Assembly (NCBI GenBank): GCA_014529385.2
Contig: CM043944.1
Coordinates: 49,020,768-49,084,767 of the forward strand
Length of the DNA stretch: 64,000 nucleotides
Source of the DNA: Adiantum capillus-veneris
Taxonomy: Eukaryota > Streptophyta > Polypodiopsida > Polypodiales > Pteridaceae
Reading direction: 5' to 3'
How positions within the stretch are numbered: position 1 is the first letter of the stretch; every line of letters begins with the position of its first letter. The translations under genes and the position numbers were made by a program. Shown piece after piece: positions 44,100 through 55,474 of the stretch. The notes beneath the pieces are model-generated. The model made no database searches. It had not been told where the DNA came from and worked only from the letters and a program-made list of their open reading frames with translations.

Positions 44100-45690
44100 G
44101 TCATTCCTTGACCTATAGCAACTCTACCTTGATCAAGGGATATGGCAGTGACCCGGGGGATTCACTATAACTAATAGGGGAATGTCACCTCCGTGCATCA
44201 AAATTAGAGAAACCCCCCTATGTACGGTATCTTACTTGTTAACCTATCCCCTACATACGGACAAGATACCGACGTTATGGCAATGAACCATGCCCCCTCA
44301 TACGGATTTCGTACGAAATTTAATGACCCACTATTTTATGTATACTAGTAACATAACAATTTTAGAAGCACATGATTTTGCAAAAATACATGTTTAACTG
44401 CAAATGAACAAAAATGTACATTGTAGTATGTTTTCATTTGCAATAGATGTTAAGAGAACAAACCATGAAAAGCAACAAATATAATGAATACTAAATTAAA
44501 ATAAACCAATCGTTTCAATGTAATTTGTCAAAAAACAAATAGCATTTGCCTTATAAACTAATACAAATCTCAATCTCAAAACATAGGATACTAGCCACCT
44601 ACTTAGTAGGCTTCCCACATGGGATTTAAGACACACATATGAAATGGATTGTTCTCTAAATAACAAATAATGCATACTCTTAAACAACCATGAAAAACTT
44701 CATTCATCGAATCAAAACACATTACAAAACAACCCATTAAAAGATTAAATCTTATTAAACAAAAACAATTATATGTGATATGAATGTTCTTCTATGCTTA
44801 AGCAAAATGTAACTTTTAAAACAGCACCATCTGTATTTAATTTTGAGTTTGTACATAAAATATAAATCTTAAAATTTTCGCCAAAGTCTCCTTTGTACGG
44901 AGACCTCTTTCTCAAAAAAATTCAGAATACCCTTTTCTTGGACTCCCACATGGGATTTTCATCACATAATTTCTTTTCCCAAAAAAATTGTCCACCTCAT
45001 CTTGGGCTCCCACGTGGGATTTAAGGATTTTCTTACACATTAAAATCAAACACATTTTCAATAGAGTCAAAGTTATATAACTTCAAAGTGGTGGTATGAC
45101 CTGCATATCATAGTACATAGAAAACCTCCAATCACATAGTCTAATCACACGATTACCAAAAGGCCATGTCCACATCGATAGGCGATCATGTACAAAACAA
45201 ACACTTAGCTGGACATAGTTGGATTTCCATTTAGCTGACTTACAAGAGTACTCTTACACATTTTCTTGCCATCTATCTCTACAAAAGAGCAGAACTAGCT
45301 TTGAACTTTCTCTTCATCAACTATCTCATCAAACACACGATGTAACTCACATTCTGCGACTATCATGTCATCTTTGTCACATGTGCTCAACTCATTTTCA
45401 CCTTCCTCTATCTCAGAGGAACGTCATCAACAACTCCATAATCCAAAATTTGATCATCTACATTGGCAACCATTATATCTTCAAGATCTCTCTTGCCATG
45501 TGTCATAGCATCAAGAGATATTGTGAATGCCTAGTATTTTTAACACATCCTTCGCTTCACAAAAGCCTTGTCTTAAATCTCGTACTATGTCCTCATCACA
45601 AGATACGAACATGTAGTCACCAAGATTGGCAAATGGAATGCCAGGTGCATGATTCATTATATTCCATATGCTTTCTTGCTTAGAGTGTGC
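44100..45690. other. Intergenic, with repeated CCCACATGGGATTT motif
   Basis: TCCCACATGGGATTT or TCCCACGTGGGATTT occurs at about 44611, 44945 and 45008. CCACATGG/CCACGTGG are palindromic. A weak minus-strand frame at 45511-45660 (FANLGDYMFVSCDEDIVRDL) is acidic and unidentified. Nothing else is supported. Confidence 0.45.
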
Positions 45691-45699
45691 TACTGGAAA

Positions 45700-45838
45700 A
45701 ACGCCAAAGTATGCTAGATGTGTCATATTTGTAATTATATACAAAATAAAGACATTGTATGTGTGACACATAGACCCAAGGTATGTTAGACGTGTCTTGG
45801 CAAGAAACTACAACTCAAGATAACACACCCGATCAAGC
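45700..45838. repeat. Local tandem repeat unit, left part (split by copia-2)
   Basis: Contains GACACATAGACCCAAGGTATG and AACACACCCGATCAAGC. It resumes at 50869 after copia-2. Confidence 0.8.
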
Positions 45839-46066
45839 TGTTGGAATTAGGGTTGCAGAGAAACGCACACAGCTTGGAGAAGACGAAGGAATCTCAAAGC
45901 ACACAATAGAGAGTGTATAACTTAGTGTGCAATGGAAAGATTAGATAGCCCTAGAGTGATGGGCGTATATACAATGCACGGGGGAAAAAACCTCCTAAAG
46001 AGGGAAAAAATGCCCTGGCGGTCCTAGTGTGTTCACACACATCACTACCACATGTATATGGTAGCA
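45839..46066 (-). repeat. copia-2 3' LTR
   Basis: TGTTGGAATTAGGG...GTAGCA on the plus strand, 228 bp. The adjoining AATCCCCCTGGAG (46067-46079) is the polypurine tract on the minus strand. Confidence 0.9.
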
Positions 46067-46140
46067 AATCCCCCTGGAGTGATGCGGTGAACGAGAGCTC
46101 ACACATGAGTAAAGGGAAGTGCCATGCTCTAAGGACATGA

Positions 46141-47133
46141 TCAGTCCACAAAGGGGAGTAAGCCCAAAGCTTTGCTGAAAGATTCAAGCTTCTCACGAGA
46201 CAATGCCTTTGTGAAAAGATCTGCAAGGTGGTCTTGTGTTGGCACATAAGCCAAGCTGATCTCTTTTGCTAAGAGCCTCTCCCTGACATAGTGGTAATGC
46301 ACCTCAATGTGCTTTGTGCGAGCATGAAAAACTGGGTTCCTCGCAACTGCCAATGCGCTCTGACTGTCAGTGTAGATAGTGTTGGCAGTGTCCTGTCCAA
46401 CACCCAAATCAACCATAAGGCGTCTGAGCCATACACACTCAACCGTAGTTGTGAAGATTGCCATGTACTCAGCCTCACAACTTGAAGTGTCCACATTAGG
46501 TTGCTTCTTGCTCAACCATGATATACATGAACTGCCAAGCATGAAACAAAAACCACTTGTGGACACTCGCATGTCAAAACAACCAACCCAATCTGAGTCC
46601 AAAAAAGTATGTAAGTCTAGCGGTAATGATCCCTCCTTGGGATAAAACAAGCCAAGGTGTAAAGTGCCACTAAGGTAGCGGAAAATCCTCTTGATAGCCT
46701 GCCAATGCTTAGATCTTGGGCTATGCATGAATCTGCTGACCTGTGAGACTGCAAACTGAATATTTGGCCTCGTGTTGCATACATAAATGAGGCAGCCAAC
46801 AGCAGTTTGGTAAAGAGTGACATCAGCACTTTTCTGACACAAGGCAATACCACCATCACACTACTTAAACTGTATACCCAAGTAATGATGCAACAGCCCC
46901 AAATCTTTCACCTTGAAAGTAGCATTCAAATCAGCCTTAAATTCAACAATATGTCTCTCATTTGGTCCAATGATCAGAAAATCATCAACATAAAGAACCA
47001 CAATGAGAAGTACATCACCCTCACGCTTTACATACAATGTGCTTTCTGTTGGACTGTTACTAAAGCCTTGTTTGACCAAATGAGTGTGAGCTTTCTCATA
47101 CCAAGTACGTGGAGATTGCTTCAACCCATACAA
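46141..47133 (-). pseudogene. copia-2 reverse transcriptase end and RNase H
   Basis: 47133-46861 reads MYGLKQSPRTWYEKAHTHLV and the intact catalytic LYVDDFLIIG, then KVKDLGLLHHYLGIQFK and a stop at 46858-46860. In the same frame RNase H continues: LYQTAVGCLIYVCNTRPNIQ, FLDSDWVGCFDMRVSTSGF, SSCEAEYMA, YTDSQSALAVARNPVFHART and ADLFTKALSREK, with its acidic residues retained, to the stop at 46141. Confidence 0.88.
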
Positions 47134-47148
47134 AGCCTTGTTACAATT

Positions 47149-47775
47149 TCACACTTTGTCCTCTTGTCCTTTTATGACAAAACCGCGAGGCTGCGTTACA
47201 AAAACTTCCTCAAATATATCACCATTCAAGAAAGCAGTAACAATGTCTGATTGATGTACATCCCAACCAAAATGAGCTGCCAATGCACATAGAAAACGCA
47301 CAGTAGTCATACGGCAAGTGTGAGCAAAAGTCTCTTCATAATCTATGCCTTTTTGCTGTGCATAACCCTTTGCAATAAGTCGAGCCTTATGGCAATCGAT
47401 CTCACCATCCGGCTTGCATTTCAACTTGTAAACCCACTTCATACCAATGGCCTTTTTGCCAGGAGGCAAATCAGATAAAGTCCATGTGTCATTTTCTATA
47501 AGTGCATCATATTCTGAATGCATGGCAGCCATCCAATTTTTTGAATTCTGTGCTTCATCAAAAGACAGAGGCTCCTCAACATCATGTAAGCTAAACACAG
47601 CCAAAGCATAACAATCTGATGCATAAGATGCATGGTGAGAGCCTGAACGAGTACGACTAGACAAAGGGTGCATCCAATTTACTGTCACGCAAAGTGTGCA
47701 CCGGCCATTTTGGCATAGCTCTAGCTTGCTCATTTTCAGCCCTTTCCTCATCAAGTACATCATGTACATCTGCAT
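47149..47775 (-). pseudogene. copia-2 reverse transcriptase N-terminal half
   Basis: WMAAMHSEYDALIENDTWTL, GMKWVYKLK, HKARLIAKGYAQQKGIDYEE, VRFLCALAAHFGWDVHQSDI and VTAFLNGDIFEEVFVTQPRG are the copia RT signatures up to the TGA at 47146-47148. NKALYGLKQSPR follows in the same frame beyond it. The start listed is the first Met of the open stretch; the polyprotein came from the integrase frame by a -1 shift at about 47700. Confidence 0.88.
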
Positions 47776-49240
47776 CAGTAATAGGCTGATCTAGAACATT
47801 TTCAGAAACCCCCATAAGCTGTACATTTGCCTCATTGGAACTTACATTCGTATTTCCACCACTGAAAAGAGACAACAAAGTGTCATAAATGTCCTGTGAG
47901 CTTACATTACTGTCTCTAGTACATGACAGCAAGGGTTGAACAGAATCTTCCACAAACACTACATCTCGAGAAACCAGAATATGTTTTGTTTGCGGATGAT
48001 ACAACCTGTAACCTTTGCTTTCAGCACTATAGCCAACAAAAATACATTTGACAGCCTTATCATCCAATTTTCTGCGCTGCACTTGTGGCACCAAAGCATA
48101 TGCCAAATAGCCAAAAACACGCATGTGCTCAATAGAAGGCTTTCTATCATGCCATGCTTCATATGGAGTAATAGACTGGAAAGCTTTTCTAGGACACCTG
48201 TTAAGTAGATAAGTGGCACACATGATGGCCTCAAGCCAAAAAGAATGTGGCAAAGCTTGACTTTTGACCATACATCGTGCCATTTCCGTCAGTGACCTGT
48301 TTTTCCTCTTAGCAACACCATTTTGCTGAGGTGTATAAGGCACTGTACATTGGTGTTTCATCCCACGACTAGCCAAAAATGCATTAAATTCATGAGATCG
48401 GAACGGAGGGTGTCCATAGTACATTTCGAGACATTTTCAACCATAGCCAAAAAATTGTTTGAAGCACATAAAAACTTCGGACTTCACTTTAAGCGGAAAT
48501 ACCCATGCATGCGTGGAGTAATCATCAATAAAAGTCACGAAGTAAAGGTAATTGCCCAAAGACGGAGTTTGCATGGGCCCACAAACATCACTATGCACAA
48601 GCTGCAACCTGCATGTGGCCCGAACTGAACCATCCTTTGGAAACTTAGAACGCTGCATCTTACCCAAAATATAGCCTTCACAAACATATTTGACAGGTGC
48701 TTCAAGAGGCGGTAAAGAAGCAACCATATTAGATTTCTGCAAACGCAGCAAACTGACAAAATTCAGATGACCAAAACGTGCATGCCAAAGTTTTGCATCT
48801 GAAATAGCCCATGAATCTTCAACAGTATTTGCAAAATTTTGTCCACACTTGTCATACAAAGTGAGCTTATACAGGCCACGGCACAAAAGGCCAGATGCAA
48901 CAATTTCATCACCAAAACTGAGATCATGAACTGTACATCTGTCATCCACAAATTTGACTACAAGTCTAAGTCTAGCAAGTGCGGATATAGACAAGAGATT
49001 CTTCTTGATCCTAGGTACATAAAGTGCATCAACAAGTGTGAAAGAACTGCCATTAGCAGCAGTAAGCACAATCTTTCCAACTCCCTGAAGTGGATAAGAG
49101 GCATTGTTAGCACAAGTGACTGAATTCCCAGGAGGGACAGACTCGAGAGAGGTAAACAATTCACGATGTGAGGTAATGTGCTTTGTAGCACCACTGTCGA
49201 AATACCACACATGTGAATCTGCAGCAAAACTGACAAGCAT
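47657..49240 (-). pseudogene. copia-2 protease and integrase
   Basis: 49240 down: WYFDSGATKHITSH is the protease active site (D-S-G-A). KLWHARFGHLNFVSL...CEGYILGKMQ is the GAG pre-integrase domain (a conserved Cys appears changed). The integrase starts LVHSDVCGPMQTPSLG (first Asp). The frame is lost at 48425-48440, where two compensating shifts damage the second Asp region (sense LAMVENVS, then LRSD in other frames). YTPQQNGVAKRKNRSLTEMA follows; the usual catalytic NGVAERKNR is altered to K, losing the Glu. KAFQSITPYEAWHDRKPSIE and VKCIFVGYSAESKGYRLYHP are the C-terminal part. Confidence 0.88.
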
Positions 49241-49281
49241 GCATCATGGACAACAAGATTGTAAGTGCACTCTGCACTAAA

Positions 49282-50305
49282 AGCCTATTCTGCATCAACA
49301 TCAACATCACAGTCTCCTTTTACAGAAGACTCAACAATGGCTGCATTTGTAGTGAAACCAGTATTTGCAGTGGAACCACCCTCTTTCTTCTTAACCTCTT
49401 TGGCCTTCAACTTAGGACATGACTTGATCAAGTGATCATTAGCCTTGCAATAATGGCAACGCATCTTCTTTTTGCCCTTATCACCAGAATTTCCAGACGA
49501 AGTGCTGCCAACAGAAGCATTAGGAACAGAAGTTTTGCCACTCGCAGCAGAACCATAAGAAGTGGCTGCATTGCTGTTACCACCCTTTCTTTGAGAAGCA
49601 ATAAAAGCCTGTTCAACTGCACGTTGTCTAGTCCTGTTTTTTCTGGAAAGCAACTCTTGCAATAGCAATGTGCATAATGCATCAAACTTGACAACTTCTG
49701 GATTTCCTTGGGTCATAAGTCTCCAAGTACTAGCAAAAGTATGGTAAGAATCTGGTAAGGCATCAAGAACAGTCTGCACAAGGGAACTATCTGAAATGAC
49801 TTCACCTGCAGAAATAACCTGCTCATTGATATCCTTGAAACTAGCAAGGAAAGTGTCCATGTCATCTTCCTCATGCATAATCTTTGACTCCAGCTCTTTA
49901 CGCAGCAAAGCAATTTTAGCCTCATTGCGACTTGCATAAAGACCAGCCAAAATATCCCAAGCCTGTTTTGCAGATTTTGCTGAACGGATGTGAGGAACAA
50001 TGGTGCGCTTCACAGAAAACACAATCAATGCATGATCCTGCGCATCCTTTACATCCCAACAAGCTTGTTCTGCCGTAGGCAAAACAACTCTAACAACAAC
50101 AATCCTTGAAGCAAGACCTGCAACATCCTCACCGTCGCCTACATCCTCAGAACCAGGATGTACATCAATGCCCTGCACAATGTTCCAGACGCCCTTTGAC
50201 ACAAGAACATGTTGCATCATATAAGCCCACATAGGGTAGTTGTCCCCATCCAACCTATACTCAACAACAAACATCTTGAACACATCTGTGTTGTTGTTGT
50301 CAGCC
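49282..50305 (-). pseudogene. gag: copia-2 gag
   Basis: The start is best placed at the MADNNNTDVFKMFVVEYRLD Met near 50305. The capsid has NYPMWAYMMQHVLVSKGVWN, IRSAKSAKQAWDILAGLYAS, LRKELESKIMHEEDDMDTFL and a Ser/Asn/Gly-rich linker, then the knuckle CHYCKANDHLIKSC (about residue 305 of the longer frame). A TAG at 49282-49284 ends it. Coding sense runs on in the same frame for some 15 codons before shifting into the protease. Confidence 0.88.
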
Positions 50306-50628
50306 ATGGTAAATGCTGCACCTGATGTGAAAACTGCCCAAAAATAGGAGAAACAGAGCGAGAACAACACATGCTATATAGCACAAACCGTAGAAGACTA
50401 TAAGGCACCTGTTATGCAAAAAACGGCACTGACAGAAATTCTGCACAAAATGACGAAATAGCCTGTGCAGTACTGCCTGTAGTGGAAACGAAGGCCGAAA
50501 TGAGTCCAAACCAAAATGAGCCCAAATTTGTTGACCTGTGAACGCTCACCAAAGCTCACTGAAATCGGAGAAAGTGAGCAGGCTTGTACTAGAGCAGCTG
50601 GCGACTAAGCCCGGGAGGACGCAACCTG

Positions 50629-50640
50629 CTCTGATACCAA
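50629..50640 (-). other. copia-2 primer binding site
   Basis: GCTCTGATACCA on the plus strand, minus-sense TGGTATCAGAGC, one base inside the 5' LTR. Confidence 0.92.
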
Positions 50641-50641
50641 T

Positions 50642-50868
50642 TGTTGGAATTAGGGTTGCAGAGAAACGCACACAGCTTGGAGAAGACGAAGGAAGCTCAA
50701 GGCACACAATAGAGAGTGTATAACTTAGTGTGCAATGGAAAGATTAGATAGCCCTAGAGTGATGGGCATATATACAATGCACGAGGGAAAAAACCTCCTA
50801 AAGAGGGAAAAAATGCCCGGCAGTCCTAGTGTTTTCACACACATCACTACCACATGTATATGGTAACA
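50642..50868 (-). repeat. copia-2 5' LTR
   Basis: 227-bp copy of 45839-46066, ending GGTAACA, followed by CAAGT. Confidence 0.9.
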
Positions 50869-51400
50869 CAAGTCATACGACCATGTGGGAAATGAAGGCT
50901 ATAGAATTTGTAGCTACATATAAATTAAAGAAACTAACAATCTTCAAATCTTTAACGCTTTTTATCGTAAAAAGAGGCACAACTACACATTTGGTAAGAA
51001 TGGATAGCTCAAGAGACCCGGTCAAGCCATATAGATAGCTAGAAGAACTAAAGGTTAAAATCGATAGCTCAAGGTAGCACACCCAATCAAGCCATATGAC
51101 CATGTGACAAATTGCGACTATATTTGTATTTATATACAAAATAAAGACATTGTGTATGTCTGACACATAGACCCAAGGTATGCTAGCGTGTCTATATTTA
51201 TAATTATATACAAAATAAAATCATTGTGCATGTGTGACACATAGACCCAAGGTATGCTAGATGTGTCTTGGCAAGAAACTATAGCTCAAGATAACACACC
51301 CGATCAAGCCATATGACCGTGTGGGAAATTGAGACTATAGAATTCGTAACTACATGTAAAAGAAACTAATGATCTTATAATCTTTAACGCTATGATGTCA
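50869..51400. repeat. Local tandem repeat continued (two to three further units)
   Basis: GACACATAGACCCAAGGTATG recurs at about 51160 and 51236, and ACCC[AG]ATCAAGCCATATGACC at about 51088 and 51299. Units are about 75-190 bp and partially nested; 45700-45838 belongs to the same array. Confidence 0.8.
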
Positions 51401-51416
51401 CACATCCAATTTGAGA

Positions 51417-52726
51417 TTAACACTAGAATGGTAACCTAACAGGACATAAAAGTGTCCTTTCAGGGTTTTGGGAAAAAATTCCAAAACCATAGTAGATCCA
51501 CTCATTTTGAAAAATCCTTTCATGAGCTTATAACTCAATAACTACTACATATAGAGAAAATGAGAAACTTGTAATTTTTCTCATCCCTTGGTCACTACAA
51601 GCCTCCAAAGTTGATGGACCAGTGCATTTTGCCCAAAACAGCAATTTCTTACGGTTGATTGCATATAAATAAGAGTGGGGATTTTTGTAGGACATGAGAT
51701 AAAATGCCCCGTTAACTTCAATGGGTTGGTGACCAAAACATATGGTTTCTTTTACCTCACTATTTTTTTTTTGGCAAAAAAAAAAGGTTAAAATTTTGCC
51801 ATTCTGCGGACCTATCATCAAAGTTTCTATAGTCACACTCAATACAAATACTATATACATGTTTTCTTAGTTTCCTTTTGGCCTTTGGATTCAAAAGGAG
51901 CCATGGAGCCTGTCAAAAGGATAATGGATCTCTTACAATTGGAACCTTGGGGGCAATGATAAAGTGCTAAATACAGCAAACATGAAAAAACTGGGTTTAG
52001 CATTATGACCTCTAGAAACCCATAGAAACTACTCAATATCTAGCCAAGTTTGTAGTCTATGATTAGATATGGTTACTACCTACAAAATACACACAATTGA
52101 CCTAAGAAACTAGCAATATTGAGAAAGTTATACTTGCTACTCTAAAATGTATCGTATTCTTAAGCAATCAAAAAATTCAACCATCATCATACTATGCTAT
52201 ATAGCATATTAGGTCCCCCAAAACTCAAGGAAGATTATCTTTATGTTATACATTACACTTACACAATCAAAATTGAATATCAAGAAAGCCACTAAAAAAA
52301 TCATAAAAGTGCTAATTTTGCCCAGAAAACAGGATTATGAAATTCTTATAAATTGGTCATAACTTTCAATTTTAACACTTAGCTCTCCTTACAAGCATCA
52401 AAACATGTTGATAACTATGAAGGCCTAACCTCTAGCCATCTAAACATCACAAACATGAATTTTAGAGTGGTATAGTTGCCAAAAATTGAAAAAAAAGCCA
52501 AAAACAGGACCCTTTTTTCACACAGTTTAGGTTCAAAAATGTTGTGCAAGAGTAAGGTCAATGGTGAGATCGATACTCCAAAAAAAATGCTAAGTTTTTT
52601 TCAGCTCATAAGGCAACTTTGTGGATATATAGCAACTAGAAATTCATTTTCATACTCTTCAAATAATTCAAGCAAAATGGTCACTTAACAGGACACTTTT
52701 GTGTCCTGTTACCATTCTAGTGTTAA
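51417..52726. mobile_element. TTAA-flanked non-autonomous DNA transposon (piggyBac-like)
   Basis: 1302-bp unit (51421-52722) with TTAA at both edges (51417-51420, 52723-52726). The ends are inverted repeats: the left begins CACTAGAATGGTAAC, the right is its exact reverse complement. After a 5-bp indel both continue with AGGACA-x-AAAAGTGTCC, in total over 30 bp matched. The AGGACAC...GTGTCCT piece is itself a small palindrome. No open frame or transposase motif is present inside; the interior is AT-rich. TTAA target duplication with C-starting TIRs is characteristic of piggyBac. A CACTA element is less likely because the 3-bp flanks (TAA and TTA) differ. Confidence 0.75.
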
Positions 52727-53264
52727 GTACATTCCTTTGTTGAGTTAATACAACACTACCACAAAAAATTGTGAGTATGGCCAAAACAATAAATATTGCG
52801 GCGTATTAAACTCTTTAAGACTGACGCATATAAAATACTTTAACCATATAAAACACAAGGTTTACAAGCTCCGACACAAGGCATTTTTCAAGTTTCTATT
52901 TATTGAACACCTTTCACTATGATAGATGGAATCGTTATTTAACAAAAAAACAATATACATTATATATACATAGTCCGCATTGTTTACTGGAGAGTTGAAC
53001 TCTTTATTGGACATTGAAAACTCAAATAATGCATTCTAATTTTCATAGATTATCACTAACTTGCAAAATCTAGGCTAGATTTCGAGCTTCCCTTCGAAAA
53101 ATTTGACAAAATGTGACAAGATTTAGTGTAACTACAGATAGATGCTTCAAGCTATGATCTAAAATCCGATTTAGTGCATCGAACAAGCAACGAGAGGCTC
53201 AAGGAGTCAACAACATTGGCGGCTGCAGTGGAAGAAGTTGGGACTCAGACGCCACCTCCAGCAG
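52727..53264. other. Intergenic, nothing supported
   Basis: AT-rich with no coding-like frame. Confidence 0.5.
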
Positions 53265-53476
53265 GTTGGGACGTCAGGACTAAGTGTCACTGATCAGCAG
53301 GTCAGGACTCGGATGCCATAGCTAAAGCCTAAGAGCATTGAGCAGGAAAAATGAGTCACGACTAAAAGCAGTTCGGGACGTCAGGATTAAGCGTCACTGT
53401 TCAGCAGGTCACGACTCGGACGTCATAGCTAAAGCCTAAGAGCATTGAGCATGCAAAAATGAGTCACGACTAAAGT
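53265..53476. repeat. ~106-bp tandem duplication
   Basis: Two units, starting at 53265 and 53371, share GACGTCAGGA-TTAAG/ACTAAG, GTCACTG-TCAGCAGGTCA, CATAGCTAAAGCCTAAGAGC and TGAGTCACGACTAAA. Partial earlier similarity (GACTCAGACGCC at 53241) suggests an older third copy. Confidence 0.8.
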
Positions 53477-54330
53477 GAACTGAGAATTCCCCTGCGTCTG
53501 GCAATCGATTCGCTTGCAAGGTGCTGGCCTCCCATCGTGAGCGTCAGCACAAACTCCTCCTCGCATCATCATCATCCATGCCGAAGAAGTTGAAAAGAGG
53601 AAGCTTAATAAGATGACACCCAAGGAAGCCGTTGAGAACGCGAACTTGCTGCAGGAGGCAGAGCTCAAAACTAGCTATAGTAGTAGAGAAAAGTCGAGAG
53701 AAGCTAGCGTTTTTATGAGATGTAGCTATAGCAAAAAGAAAAAACCGCCATTCTAGGTATACAAGACACCATCAACCATTTCGGTAGGATTAATGACACA
53801 ATGCTAAAGACATTGAAGCTTCTGCCACTACAGAAGATTGCATCATAGTGTATAGACAAATTTCTCGAGCATAACAGTATACAGTTTACAGATCAACATT
53901 AATTGAAGAAAGAGTTTGTGGCAAAGCCTTGCGAACTTGAAACAAATTTGGAATCCAGCACTGGTTGGGAGTTGGTGAGCGTAGATCTAAAGCTAATGTC
54001 TACCAAGTGAGGGGGGATACTAGGAAGCTAGAGAAGTTAGAAAAGCAGCCGGTGAAAATTTCACTTGAAGAAATCTGACAACCTTCACTAAGGATAGACC
54101 TGAACATTGTTTTCAAACCTTCACTGAGGACAAATCTAAACATTGTTTCAAACAAGACGATTGCACAGGCTAGCTACATTGTCGAATATAAACAAAATTG
54201 ACAACAGAATCATTATATCAGACATAAATGGAACTATAATATCGGAGAAATGGAAAAGAGGGCATGACGAAACAACATTCCACAAAATAAAATAGAATAA
54301 AGAACGATAGAATGAGATCTTAAAGACACT
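53477..54330. other. Intergenic; possible lost intron/exon 2 side of the tubulin remnant
   Basis: No beta-tubulin second exon was found downstream of the first-exon donor at 54333. A weak plus-strand sense at 53580-53690 (EEVEKRKLNKMTPKEAVENA) is unidentified. Confidence 0.4.
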
Positions 54331-54333
54331 CAC

Positions 54334-54945
54334 CTTGAAGGCAGTCGCAGTTTTTAGCCTCTTTGCGGACAACGTCAAGGACAGAATCAATGAGCTCCGT
54401 GCCTTCGGTGTACCTGGATTGAAGACACCCCTGCAGGATGGGGCGTCTTTGCAAAAGATGCCTTTAACTTTTTAGTCTCCGATGATTTCTTCATGTTACG
54501 GGCCTCTGTTAAAGCCAGCCAAGTAGAAGATGCCTTTAACTTTTTAGTCTCCGATGATTTCTTCATGTTATGGGCCTCTGTTAAAGCCAGTCAAGTAGTA
54601 GCTCCCATGATAGGCTGAGGGTTAACGCCAGTGACACTTGGCCCAGTTGTTGCTAGCTCTGGATTGGCCAAAAACGGAGTTATCAGGCGGAAGATCTGCC
54701 CATAGGGGCATGTTTGAACACTGTCCATAGCACCTGGCTCCAGATCCATGAGCACGACCGAGGCAGCTAGCACCCGTAGCTTTTTGCTTCGTTGTAGTAC
54801 ACATTCACTCTCTCCAGCTGCACGTCAGCGTCGCCGCTGTATGACCCCGTGGGATCAATGCTGTGCTTTGTGCATACCACCTCCAAAACTTGGCGCCAAT
54901 TTGGTTGCCGCATTGGCTCCCCGTCACGTGCAAGATCTCAGGCAT
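54334..54945 (-). pseudogene. Beta-tubulin first exon, pseudogene with internal insertion
   Basis: ATG at 54945 opens [21 protein letters not shown], the beta-tubulin N-terminus with the GTP-binding loop [13 protein letters not shown] one-base loss shifts the frame, and the right sense continues as [32 protein letters not shown], then after a stop VLMDLEPGAMDSVQTCPYGQ, IFR and NNWAKCH. At 54413-54630 a 218-bp foreign piece interrupts between CH and [24 protein letters not shown] then leads to LQ|GTGAGT at 54333, the conserved position of the first plant beta-tubulin intron. Beta-tubulin forms microtubules with alpha-tubulin. Retention of the donor site means this derives from genomic DNA, not from a spliced retrocopy. 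Exon 2 was not found. Confidence 0.88.
54455..54598. repeat. 72-bp tandem duplication inside the tubulin insertion
   Basis: Two nearly identical 72-bp units (54455-54526, 54527-54598), two C/T differences. The minus strand is open through both and encodes a 24-residue repeat, [20 protein letters not shown] plus four residues. Confidence 0.85.
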
Positions 54946-55406
54946 CTTGGAGAGGCTGAGAGGAGGTGTCAGGTACAAAAAATGAATGTTTGGTCCTGCC
55001 AAGATTTGATGCAAATCTGTGTGTGTTTTAGAGGTGAACTTGGTATCGTGCAGTTTCTTATCTACTCCTGAACAAAGTTTTAGAAGACAAATCCTTTTCT
55101 CTCTCTTCATCCTCTCTGCTCATATGAGTAGCTGCTACATGCTCCTTTTGCAAACGATCATGCACCTGCTGTTTCCCAGCTATGGAGACCTGGAGCTCTC
55201 CTACTGTAGAGGTTAGCATGGATCTGGAAACTGATTGATTTCCTGCTGAGCTGCTCTATTAAAAGGGATGTGCAAGTAGGGGGTCCATCACATGTATGGC
55301 AGGTCGGTTGTCACCCTTTTGTCACATGAAAGGCTGTTTGGTGCCTTTCTTCAATCGATGTAAAGCACACTTTTGAGCAAGGTAGAGGTCTCCAGAGATG
55401 AAGACA

Positions 55407-55411
<5 letters not shown>

Positions 55412-55464
<53 letters not shown>
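55412..55464. repeat. (GA)n microsatellite
   Basis: About 53 bp GA run directly after the coding-like segment at 55480-55823. Confidence 0.95.
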
Positions 55465-55469
<5 letters not shown>

Positions 55470-55474
55470 CCGCC

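Larger units (their letters stand above)
45839..50868 (-). mobile_element. Ty1/copia retrotransposon copia-2, complete, moderately decayed
   Basis: 5030-bp minus-strand element with 228- and 227-bp LTRs (about 96 percent identical, eight or so differences), primer site at 50629-50640, polypurine tract beside the left LTR, and CAAG[CT] target duplications (45834-45838 and 50869-50873). Copia order gag, PR, INT, RT, RH is kept, with several stops and shifts. It is older than copia-1 by LTR divergence and unrelated to it in LTR sequence. Confidence 0.93.

Noticed and set aside
46291-50723. Plus-strand and alternative-frame ORFs inside copia-2
   Set aside because: Shadows of the minus-strand polyprotein; retroelement motifs appear only in the minus-strand sense.
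51417-52726. CACTA element, because the ends start with CACTA
   Set aside because: The 3-bp flanks (TAA and TTA) differ, whereas TTAA is shared on both sides. The ends also differ from the true CACTA at 37659 and lack its subterminal motifs.
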